This document shows, piece after piece, positions 8,867 to 15,769 of a stretch of DNA of 58,494 bases (positions are counted from its first letter, which is position 1; each line of letters begins with the position of its first letter). A model generated the notes under the pieces. The model was not told the DNA's origin. It worked only from the letters and a program-made list of their open reading frames with translations, and ran no database searches. Source of the DNA: Verrucomicrobiota bacterium (GTDB lineage: Bacteria > Verrucomicrobiota > Verrucomicrobiia > Limisphaerales > UBA11358). The position numbers and the translations under genes were made by a program. Where the stretch lies: the NCBI GenBank assembly GCA_028872915.1, contig JAGWNY010000020.1, positions 1 to 58,494 on the forward strand, written 5' to 3'.

Positions 8867-9056
8867 GCCTAACGATCCAAAGCTGAAGCCCGCCGATCCC
8901 CCTTCGCCCGGAGGCTACGGCGGGACGGGCGGGCGAGCGGTTCCGTAAGCTCGATAATCGTTGTATAACTCAAACCGTCCATAAACTCACTTGTCGCGCC
9001 GCAGCGCAGCGAAGGCGGAAGGCGCAGTCGGCGTTGGCTCCAGCGCAGTGTTAGGC
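8867..9056 (-). repeat. attC-like site D
   Basis: Cores GCCTAAC and GTTAGGC are 190 bp apart with inner arms GCTGAAGCC and GGCTCCAGC. Nearly identical to sites A-C. Confidence 0.8.
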
Positions 9057-9063
9057 TGCGTTG

Positions 9064-9330
9064 TCACTGTCGCTCCTTTCTAATCGCCCATGAGCTCCCA
9101 AATAATATAGGTAAATAGAGCGCGAAAAGGCTCAGAAGGCATCCAAAGCGAACTGAACCGTTTACCAATCGAAACACGGTGAAAATAGAAATGCCAAGAC
9201 TGACAACCATCAAAGCTAGGAATCCATAAATCGCCGCTACGTGGCCGCGCCAACAACAAATGACTCGCCAAGCTACCAATAAACCGACAATGAGCGCTCC
9301 GACTGACATGAGAATCCATAAAAGTGTCAT
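9064..9330 (-). CDS. Cassette gene 2: small polytopic membrane protein
   Basis: 88 residues with three hydrophobic segments: WILMSVGALIVGLLVAW at the start, IYGFLALMVVSLGISIFTV in the middle and LLSLFALYLPILFGSSW near the end. This predicts a small three-span inner-membrane protein. The frame is open for a further 37 codons upstream, but those lie inside attC site E; the ATG 11 bases past that core is the cassette-like start. No family recognised. Confidence 0.65.
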   Translation of the reverse strand: MTLLWILMSVGALIVGLLVAWRVICCWRGHVAAIYGFLALMVVSLGISIFTVFRLVNGSVRFGCLLSLFALYLPILFGSSWAIRKERQ

Positions 9331-9341
9331 ACGTTCTCGCG

Positions 9342-9470
9342 GCCTAACGATCCAAAGCTGAGCCACAGCGAGTGGCGGCCAGCTTCCGACGGGAAATGAA
9401 ACAACCAAATAACCAATCAGCGTTGAAACTGACAGGGGCACTCGCCATTGGCTCCAGCGCGGTGTTAGGC
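9342..9470 (-). repeat. attC-like site E (short form, 129 bp)
   Basis: Cores GCCTAAC and GTTAGGC are 129 bp apart, within the usual attC size range. Read in the direction of the cassette genes, the first inner arm is GCTGGAGCC (nine bases, five bases after the core) and the second is GGCTCAGC (eight bases). This leaves one unpaired base in the first arm, as in known attC sites. That asymmetry supports a minus-strand orientation, the same as the genes. The interior differs from sites A-D. Confidence 0.85.
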
Positions 9471-9480
9471 CACATCATCG

Positions 9481-9807
9481 TCACTTCTCCTCCTGAACAG
9501 AAAAATCTGTGCCGCCAATCGAAGGCGTGGGTGTGTAAGTAATACGATAATACTTGGTCTGTCCGCACCGCTCAACCCGCCAACGCTCCATGATGACTCC
9601 TGGCTTATCGGAAACCAATGGCTCAACAGTAATAATCCGACGCTCTTTGCAGTCCGGGGGTCTAGCTGAATCAACCATCAGAACCATGTGCGTCGTGTCG
9701 CGCAACAAACGACCGGAGGCTGCTGAACCAGTGACGGTAGCTGATGGCATGGCGCAGCCGCAGAGAATCAAAGCTGCTCCGACGAAAAATAGAGTGAGTA
9801 ATTTCAT
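9481..9807 (-). CDS. Cassette gene 1: putative lipoprotein
   Basis: 108 residues. The N-terminus MKLLTLFFVGAALILCGCAM has a short basic start, a hydrophobic core and a lipobox-like LCGC, so the mature protein would be lipid-anchored after the second Cys. The rest is polar and strand-rich (RRIITVEPLVSDKPGV, YYRITYTPTPSIGG). It starts 13 bases inside the proximal core site and is the cassette nearest the integrase remnant, which in a working integron is the most recently inserted and best expressed. No family recognised. Confidence 0.65.
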   Translation of the reverse strand: MKLLTLFFVGAALILCGCAMPSATVTGSAASGRLLRDTTHMVLMVDSARPPDCKERRIITVEPLVSDKPGVIMERWRVERCGQTKYYRITYTPTPSIGGTDFSVQEEK

Positions 9808-9820
9808 GGCGTGTAATGTG

Positions 9821-9827
9821 GCCTAAC
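9821..9827 (-). other. Proximal integron core site, attI candidate
   Basis: GCCTAAC (GTTAGGC on the minus strand) ahead of cassette gene 1. The DNA to its right lacks the inverted arms of an attC site, so it fits attI, the primary insertion site next to the integrase, or a half-lost attC. The identity is inferred from position. Confidence 0.5.
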
Positions 9828-9939
9828 AAATAATGTGCGGCGCATTTTGCAGCCTATCATTATTCATGGCAAAAACGTAGGCTGGACTTAATTCTTTGTC
9901 CATCATAATATTTGTCCGATTATGCCATCGGAACCGGTC

Positions 9940-10230
9940 CCGGCAAAGGCTGCACGCAGCCCGCCCGACCTATTGTTGCCCAACCGCAAAGCCAGGCTCA
10001 AGGACCAGTTGTCACAGGTGCAGGCTTTGCATCAGCAGGATTTGGCCAATGGCTTTGGCCATGTCCACATGGCATCGGGACTGGCCCGCAAATAGCCCAA
10101 TGCCGACCGGCAATGGGGGTGGCAGTGGGTTTTTCCCTCCGCCCACCGCTCGCAGGACCCGGCGACAGGTTTGACAGGCAGGCATCACACCGCCGAGACG
10201 GGTTTGCAACGTGCTGTAAAAAAGGCCGCC
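9940..10230 (+). pseudogene. intI: Integron integrase IntI remnant
   Basis: One frame reads LLPNRKARLKDQLSQVQALH, QQDLANGFGHVHMASGLARK, then a TAG stop at 10093, then PNADRQWGWQWVFPSAHRSQ, DPATGLTGRHH and TGLQRAVKKAA before a TGA. This follows integron integrases closely (ALxRKYP-N, W-W-x-WVFP, R-RHH, QRAxK-A), including the extra segment around the RHH motif that is specific to IntI among tyrosine recombinases. The TAG replaces the Tyr of RKYP. The N-terminal half and the C-terminal box with the catalytic His-x-x-Arg and Tyr are missing, so no recombinase can be made. It is divergent from the cassettes, as expected. Confidence 0.85.
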
Positions 10231-10478
10231 TGAAATCAGGAGACCGGCCATTGCCAAAGGGCAACCCGCGATTTCGCTCCACGCCGTGCCGCGCAATGGG
10301 AGGAGGCGGTGCGCGGCTTGGCCCGAGGTTGCCGACCGATGCTATTTCTTGACAGCCGCGCGCCTTTTGTTGATAAAGGCTCGCAACCCCCAGAATTACA
10401 GGTCCAAGGGCCAGGGCCGGAAATTCTGGCGGTTGCTTCCGTCAGACGTCAAAGTCATTGGCCCGGAACAGGTGAAAT
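10231..10478. other. Non-coding stretch after the integrase remnant
   Basis: No gene or clear structure is seen. The expected C-terminal integrase motifs (LRHSFATHLL and GHSDV type) do not appear in any frame, so the 3' end of intI was deleted rather than frameshifted. A promoter for the following surface protein is presumably here but I cannot identify one. Confidence 0.4.
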
Positions 10479-12881
10479 ATGAAGAGCAGAATTCTAATGT
10501 TTACGGTGCTTGTCCTCGCCAATTCGATTCCCGTCATCAATCGCGGCTTTGCCCAGGGGACGGTCTTCACTTACCAGGGACGATTGATCACGACCAACGG
10601 CCCGGCCGCCGGCGCTTACGACATGGCCTTTACACTCTACGACGCGGCAGGCGGGGGCAACGTTGTCGGCAATGCGTTGACCAATTCCGCCGTGACGGTC
10701 ACCAATGGGTTGTTCACCGTTCCTTTGGACTTCGGGAACGTCTTTGATGGCAATGCGCGCTGGCTGGAAATTGGCGTGCGCACGAACGGCGCGGAAAATT
10801 TTGTCACTCTTTCGCCTCGCCAGCTCTTGACCGCATCGCCACAATCCATTTACTCCCAAAACGCAGGCACCGCCGGGGTGGCCAATACGGTTTCGGGGAC
10901 CGCCACCATTCAGGGCCAAAGCCTGGACATCGGGGCGTCCAATAGCGTGAGCGGCGCGTACGCTGCCATTGCCGGCGGCGGCTCCAACACCGTCAGCGGC
11001 GACTATGGCGTGGTTTCCGGCGGCCACGGAAACACGGTATCGGCCGGCTATTCCGGTGTCGGGGGCGGCTCGGACAATGCGGCCGCCGGAAATCACTCGA
11101 CGGTGGGAGGGGGCGAAGGAAACATTGCCGGCGGCGATCATTCAACGGTGGCCGGAGGCGAAGGGAACAGCGCAATGGGCGACCACGGCGCCATCGGCGG
11201 CGGGGCGTTCAACAGCGTGATTGACTATGACGTGATTGCCGGCGGCGAGTCCAATGTGATTGATTCAAGCTGGTCCGTCGTGGCGGGCGGCCTGTTCAAC
11301 CATGTGTTTGAGGCGCCCGGCACGTATTGGCAAACCATCAGCGGCGGAGTAGTGAATCGGACCTACGCGAGAGCGGCGACAATTGGCGGCGGCGAGGCAA
11401 ACTTTATTGAGAGCAATGCCGTTGAGGGCACGATTGGCGGCGGCACCATCAATGCCATTTATCTGGATGCGAGTGAAAGCGCCATAGGCGGCGGCTACGG
11501 CAACACAATTCTGAACAACGCCAGCAATGCCACTGTTGCCGGTGGTTACGTGAACACGATTGGTTTGGGTGCTCTCAGCGCCGCCATTGGCGGGGGTCTC
11601 AGGAATAATGTCCAGGCGGCCAACTCGACCATTGCCGGGGGTGTTTCCAACATGGTGGAAACGAACGCCCTCTATTGCGCCATAGGCGGTGGCTACGCGA
11701 ACGTTGTCCAGTCGGATGCCGCTTCTTCCATGATCGGCGGCGGCTCAAATAACGTCATCCAGGCCGGCGCCAGTGATTCGATGATCGGTGGCGGCCATAA
11801 CAACGTGATACAGACGAACACGGATGATTCCATCATTGTTGGCGGCAATGCCAACATGATCCAGGACCACGTGGACGAGGGAACGATTGGCGGGGGCGAA
11901 TTCAACGTTATTCAGAGCGGCAACTCCCACGCCACGATCGCTGGCGGAGCGCAGAACTCAATCTTCCCGGGCGGATCAGGCTCAACGATCAGCGGAGGCC
12001 AGGCCAACGCCATCCAGGCCGGCGGATCGGGAACGATTGCGGGTGGCAGCTACAATGTGATTTACCCCTACAACTCGGCTTCCAGCATCGGCGGGGGCAA
12101 CAACAACACAATTCAATCGCAAAATTATCAGGCCACGATTGCCGGCGGTGGTGACAATCTCATTGAACCCTCCGGCATGTCTTCAACCATCGGCGGCGGT
12201 GAATCCAATATGATCAATACAAATGACAGGGACTCCACCATCGGCGGCGGCGAATTCAATGTGATTGACGCTTCTTCCGTCGGAACCAACGCCGTTGAAG
12301 CCGACGTGATAGGCGGTGGGGCGTCCAATGCCATCACCAATGCCGCCGGCGCAACCGTTTCCGGGGGCAGCGGGAACACCGTGCTGACCAACTTTGCGAC
12401 AGTTCCCGGCGGCTTGGCGGCCGTGGCGGGCAACTATGGACAACTCGCCTATGCAGCCGGTTCCTTCGCCAATCCCGGTGACGCCCAGCACTCCGTCTAT
12501 GTGCTGCGCAACGTCACGTCGCCCTCCAACTACGTCGCCAATTTATATTTGGACGGCGCGTCGCAGGAAATTGCCTTGCCGCCCAATCGGGTCTGCAGTT
12601 TCAGCATCAGCATTGCCGCGATAAGCTCCACGGGCGCGAGCTTCGGTTATTTTTTACGCGGCACGGCCAATGGCGCCGGGGGCGGCGCCGAGGACGATTG
12701 GGTGATTGATCCTTTCAGCGCCGGGTATAACAAACCCGAAGTTTATCTCAATCAAATCCCCATTTCCACGTTTCCCATGGTCACCGTTAGCGGCGGTTAT
12801 TTGCACCTGCGCGTGACAGGCAGCACGACCAACACCATCCGTTGGGTTGCAACGATTGAAACCACTGAAGTGGCCTTCTGA
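10479..12881 (+). CDS. Secreted GG-x-x-N repeat protein, YadA-head-like
   Basis: 800 residues. A signal peptide (up to about Ala-Gln at residue 26) leads into a domain containing FTYQGRLITTNGPAAGAYDM, which is common to secreted proteins of this phylum. From about residue 160 to 640 there are 29 short repeats with the core x-I-x-GG-x-x-N, spaced mostly 14-19 residues apart (for example TIGGGEFN, TIAGGAQN, MIGGGSNN). They resemble the left-handed beta-roll repeats of YadA/Hep_Hag heads. A non-repeat C-terminal domain of about 150 residues follows. There is no coiled-coil stalk or membrane anchor, so it is not a standard trimeric autotransporter. The likely role is cell-surface or matrix; how it is anchored is unknown. 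Confidence 0.75.
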   Translation: MKSRILMFTVLVLANSIPVINRGFAQGTVFTYQGRLITTNGPAAGAYDMAFTLYDAAGGGNVVGNALTNSAVTVTNGLFTVPLDFGNVFDGNARWLEIGVRTNGAENFVTLSPRQLLTASPQSIYSQNAGTAGVANTVSGTATIQGQSLDIGASNSVSGAYAAIAGGGSNTVSGDYGVVSGGHGNTVSAGYSGVGGGSDNAAAGNHSTVGGGEGNIAGGDHSTVAGGEGNSAMGDHGAIGGGAFNSVIDYDVIAGGESNVIDSSWSVVAGGLFNHVFEAPGTYWQTISGGVVNRTYARAATIGGGEANFIESNAVEGTIGGGTINAIYLDASESAIGGGYGNTILNNASNATVAGGYVNTIGLGALSAAIGGGLRNNVQAANSTIAGGVSNMVETNALYCAIGGGYANVVQSDAASSMIGGGSNNVIQAGASDSMIGGGHNNVIQTNTDDSIIVGGNANMIQDHVDEGTIGGGEFNVIQSGNSHATIAGGAQNSIFPGGSGSTISGGQANAIQAGGSGTIAGGSYNVIYPYNSASSIGGGNNNTIQSQNYQATIAGGGDNLIEPSGMSSTIGGGESNMINTNDRDSTIGGGEFNVIDASSVGTNAVEADVIGGGASNAITNAAGATVSGGSGNTVLTNFATVPGGLAAVAGNYGQLAYAAGSFANPGDAQHSVYVLRNVTSPSNYVANLYLDGASQEIALPPNRVCSFSISIAAISSTGASFGYFLRGTANGAGGGAEDDWVIDPFSAGYNKPEVYLNQIPISTFPMVTVSGGYLHLRVTGSTTNTIRWVATIETTEVAF

Positions 12882-13074
12882 GGCGGAATTTCCGCCGCGT
12901 GAAAATGAATTAGGTTTAAAAAATACTGCAGCCATTCGGGAAGAAAAGGATGGGAAGCGGTCTTTTTGGGTTTTGGCGTCGTTTCGGCTCAGTCACAGGG
13001 TTTTCAAACATGCCCCTTGGCCGAAGCCTTGCCAAAACACCAAAAATCCCCGCTCCGAACGGCCACATTATTTT

Positions 13075-14430
13075 TTAAACTAAGTCTTTCAAAGTAGATG
13101 AGGGCAGGCGCGGCGCCGTCTCGACGGGCTGAACGTCGGCGAGTTCCTTTTCCTGGGCGGTGCCGCCCAGTTGGGTGAGCTTTTCACCCGCCGGGCGGAC
13201 GCGGGATTCATAGCTCCCGGTCGCCTTGTTGAAGGCGTCGTTTGCCCTGGCCAGGCCCTCGCCGATTTTTCCAAAATGTTCAGTGAAAACGCAAACGCGT
13301 GAAAAAAGTTCCCGCGCGGCGGCGGCAATTTTTTGCGCGTTTTCGGTTTGTTTATGCTGCTGCCAGCTCACGGCCACCGAACGGAGGAGGGCGATCAGGG
13401 AAGCGGGCGTGGCGAGAAGAATTTGCCGTTCCGCCGCCCAGACGATCAAGTCCCGGTCGCCTTCCAGCGCGGCGCTGAAGAGGGATTCGGCCGGCACGAA
13501 AAGCACGGCGTAATCGAGCGCATTTGGATACTGGCGGGGATAATCGCGTTCAGCCAGGGCGCGAATGGTGTCCTTGAGCTTGCGCGCGTGGGTTTGCAGC
13601 GCTTCGCGGCGGCGGTCGGCGTCCGCGGTTTCCAAGGCGTTGAGGAAATCAAAATCGGGCGCCTTGGCGTCCACAATGATGACCCGCTCGCCCGGCAGGC
13701 GCACGATGAGATCAGGGCGGTTCTCGCCGGAGGCATCCTGCTCGATGAAATCGCAATGGGCGCTCATGCCGGCGGCTTCCACAACGCGGCGGAGGGTTTC
13801 CTCGCCCCATTTGCCGCGGGCCTGGTTCGACTTGAGGACAGAGCGAAATTTCTCGGTTTCGGAGGCCAGCGCCTGGCTGGATTGCGAGAGCATTTCCAAT
13901 TGTTTTTTGACTTCGCCGAGGGCCTGGGATTGGGCGGCGACGCTTTGTTGCAAGCCGGTTTTATAGCTTTCAAGCTGTTGTTTGAGAGGTTCGACGAGCG
14001 TTTTAATGGCCTCCTGCCGTTGGGCGAGGTCGCCTTTGGCGGATTCCTGGAATTTTCCAAAACTTTGTTCGGCCAGGCGCAAAAATTCCGGGGCGGATTG
14101 GCGGAGGGCATCGGCGCTCAATGCCTTGAACGCCTCGCGCAAATCGGCGACAGCCTTTTCGTGCGACAGCTTTTGTTCGGCGACGAGATTTTGGGCGGCC
14201 GCCTGGCTGGCTTCGGCGGCGGCGCGGGCATTGCCGGCCTCGGAGATCCGCGCGCGCAGATTTGCGGTTTCCGACCGAGATTCTTCGATCTGGCGGCGCA
14301 ACTCGATTTCGAGGCGGGCGTCACCTGGGGAGGGCCGGGAGCGGCCCTTGATCCATCCGATAATAAATCCAATCGTTCCGCCCGCCAGCGCGGCGATGAG
14401 CCACTGGATGCCGAGCGGAAGATTCATCAA
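13075..14430 (-). CDS. rmuC: DNA recombination protein RmuC
   Basis: RmuC family proteins limit inversions at short inverted repeats and carry a nuclease-like core. The 451-residue protein has an N-terminal membrane segment (LIAALAGGTIGFIIGWI), a long coiled coil rich in Ala, Glu and Arg (about residues 35-190), and the conserved core with GKWGEETLRRVVEAAGM, RPDLIVRLPGERVIIVDAKAP and LDYAVLFVPAESLFSAAL. The C-terminus is helical. The start overlaps the stop of ridA by four bases, making a two-gene operon. Confidence 0.93.
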   Translation of the reverse strand: MMNLPLGIQWLIAALAGGTIGFIIGWIKGRSRPSPGDARLEIELRRQIEESRSETANLRARISEAGNARAAAEASQAAAQNLVAEQKLSHEKAVADLREAFKALSADALRQSAPEFLRLAEQSFGKFQESAKGDLAQRQEAIKTLVEPLKQQLESYKTGLQQSVAAQSQALGEVKKQLEMLSQSSQALASETEKFRSVLKSNQARGKWGEETLRRVVEAAGMSAHCDFIEQDASGENRPDLIVRLPGERVIIVDAKAPDFDFLNALETADADRRREALQTHARKLKDTIRALAERDYPRQYPNALDYAVLFVPAESLFSAALEGDRDLIVWAAERQILLATPASLIALLRSVAVSWQQHKQTENAQKIAAAARELFSRVCVFTEHFGKIGEGLARANDAFNKATGSYESRVRPAGEKLTQLGGTAQEKELADVQPVETAPRLPSSTLKDLV

Positions 14431-14810
14431 AAATGGGCGATCACTTCAATTTCGACGTTTGCGCCCTTGGGCAGCGCGGCGACCTGGACGGTGGAGCGGG
14501 CGGGGAAATTTTCGGTGAAATAGCGGGAGTATATCTCGTTCATTCCGGCGAAGTCGGCGAGGTTGGTCAAGTAAACGGTGGACTTGAGGACGTTTGCGAA
14601 GGTCAATTGTTGGTCGTCGAGGATGGCTTTGAGGTTTTGCAGGGCGCGTTCCGTTTGCGCCTTGATGTCGCCGGAAACGAGGTTGCCGCGGGCCGGATCA
14701 ATGGGAATCTGGCCGGCGCAGAAGAGCAAATGGCCGAAGCGCACGGCGTGGTTGTAAGGGCCGACGGCGGCGGGCGAATTCGGAGGTTTGACGATGGTTT
14801 TTGGAGCCAT
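14427..14810 (-). CDS. ridA: RidA family enamine/imine deaminase
   Basis: RidA hydrolyses reactive 2-aminoacrylate and other enamine or imine intermediates released by PLP enzymes. The 127-residue protein has family features: NSPAAVGPYNHAVRFGHLLF, the GQIPIDPARGNL strand, ALQNLKAIL, the KSTVYLTNLADFAGMNEIY segment, and a C-terminal PARSTVQVAALPKGANVEIE that contains the conserved Arg and Glu. Length is normal. It is transcribed with rmuC, which starts within its stop codon; a functional link is not known to me. Confidence 0.94.
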   Translation of the reverse strand: MAPKTIVKPPNSPAAVGPYNHAVRFGHLLFCAGQIPIDPARGNLVSGDIKAQTERALQNLKAILDDQQLTFANVLKSTVYLTNLADFAGMNEIYSRYFTENFPARSTVQVAALPKGANVEIEVIAHF

Positions 14811-14908
14811 AAAAAAATTGCAAACGCAGGGCGAGATTGGCGCATGAAAGCGGCGGCGTCAAGCTGAACACAGGGAGGCGAAAGGGAATCAGAGGCGGAA
14901 TCGGTGAA

Positions 14909-15640
14909 TTATTGGAATTTAAAGTTCCATTCCCGCCTCCCGTATTTCTCCCCGGCCAGGCGGGCGATTTTTTCGAGAGGCGGATCGGCCAAGGGGTGGT
15001 CGGCAGCCCAGATTTTTTTCAGGGCGTTCTTTATTTCCGCGGCGCCGGCGTTCAAATTGGCGAGAAAATCCGCGTGGCTTCGGCTGCTCCGGTAATCCGG
15101 TTGGCGGGAGGGCATGCGCAAGAGGTCCGCGACGGCTTTCAAATCGAAATGGAGGAGAAATGTACCGTGAAAGAGCAGATAATGCTTCCGGCGGCGCTGG
15201 GAGTTGCCGGAGAATTTTCTGTCGCCAATTGCCAGATCGGTGTGTCCGCGCACCGCGATTTCGGATGAAAGATTTCGAAGAGCGGCTTGAATCGCCGCGC
15301 GGTTTTGTTGCATGATAAAGCGATTGGCGGTGGAAATGCCCGCCAGGTTGGGATGGGCGGCGATGTTCAAGACCAGCGCGTAATTGAGGCAGCCGGGACC
15401 TTGTAAAACCGTTCCTCCGCCCGAACAACGGCGGAGAATGGGAATGGCTTGCGCCCGGCAATTGGCAACGTTTACTTCGGTGGAAATGCTGTTGGCATAT
15501 CCAACCACAATGAACGGGTTCGCCGATTGCCAGAAGCGGAGGATGTCCGGACCGGCGGTTTCCTCGCGCCAATCCAGCAATGCCTCATCGCAGGCAAGAT
15601 TTTCGCCGGGCGAGGAAAAGGAAAAATCATAGACGATCAT
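14909..15640 (-). CDS. Lipoate-protein ligase A family protein
   Basis: Probably attaches lipoate (or transfers octanoate) to lipoyl domains. The 243-residue protein has the BPL/LplA/LipB fold: ACDEALLDW, PFIVVGYANSISTEVN, the RRCSGGGTVLQGPGCLNYAL motif (RR-x-x-GG-T-x-x-H/G region), and GHTDLAIGDRKFSGNSQRRR with the conserved lysine for lipoyl-AMP. MIVYDF is preferred over an ATG seven codons earlier because it begins the first strand. It is divergent from aceE, encoding a component of a complex that needs lipoylated E2, so the two may be functionally linked. Ligase and transferase activities cannot be separated by eye. Confidence 0.85.
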   Translation of the reverse strand: MIVYDFSFSSPGENLACDEALLDWREETAGPDILRFWQSANPFIVVGYANSISTEVNVANCRAQAIPILRRCSGGGTVLQGPGCLNYALVLNIAAHPNLAGISTANRFIMQQNRAAIQAALRNLSSEIAVRGHTDLAIGDRKFSGNSQRRRKHYLLFHGTFLLHFDLKAVADLLRMPSRQPDYRSSRSHADFLANLNAGAAEIKNALKKIWAADHPLADPPLEKIARLAGEKYGRREWNFKFQ

Positions 15641-15769
15641 CGGAATGAGGCGAAGATACAACGGGGCAAGGGCCTGGCCGGTCTGAATTTGCTGGCGTTG
15701 ATGCCAAATTTGGGCTTATAGTAAGCGCGCTTTGCATCATTCAAGTCCAATCGTTCCAATTAGAGCACA

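Larger units (their letters stand above)
7546..10230. mobile_element. Decayed chromosomal integron: cassette array plus broken integrase
   Basis: Five attC-like sites flank small genes that all read on the minus strand. A core site (GCCTAAC) stands at the proximal end, and an integrase fragment reads away on the plus strand. In intact integrons the integrase and the cassettes are divergent around attI, which is exactly the arrangement seen. Each gene starts 11-16 bases inside a core site, as cassette genes usually do. Four sites are nearly identical to each other, like the attC families of sedentary chromosomal integrons. The integrase is dead, so new capture would need an enzyme from elsewhere. 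Identification rests on motifs, layout and the integrase remnant together. Confidence 0.85.

Noticed and set aside
7546-9470. Regular repeats that could be read as a CRISPR array
   Set aside because: The repeats are 129-191 bp with inverted cores, and the spaces hold genes and vary in length. This is attC-like, not CRISPR.
9896-10352. Short plus-strand frames of 92 and 146 codons around the integrase remnant
   Set aside because: They are in other reading frames than the clear IntI similarity and carry no motif of their own.
12882-12896. GGCGGA/TCCGCC palindrome directly after the repeat-protein gene as a terminator
   Set aside because: The stem is short, the loop very small and no T-run follows.
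13333-14523. A 396-codon plus-strand frame opposite rmuC
   Set aside because: Antisense mirror of the rmuC coiled coil; no protein family features.
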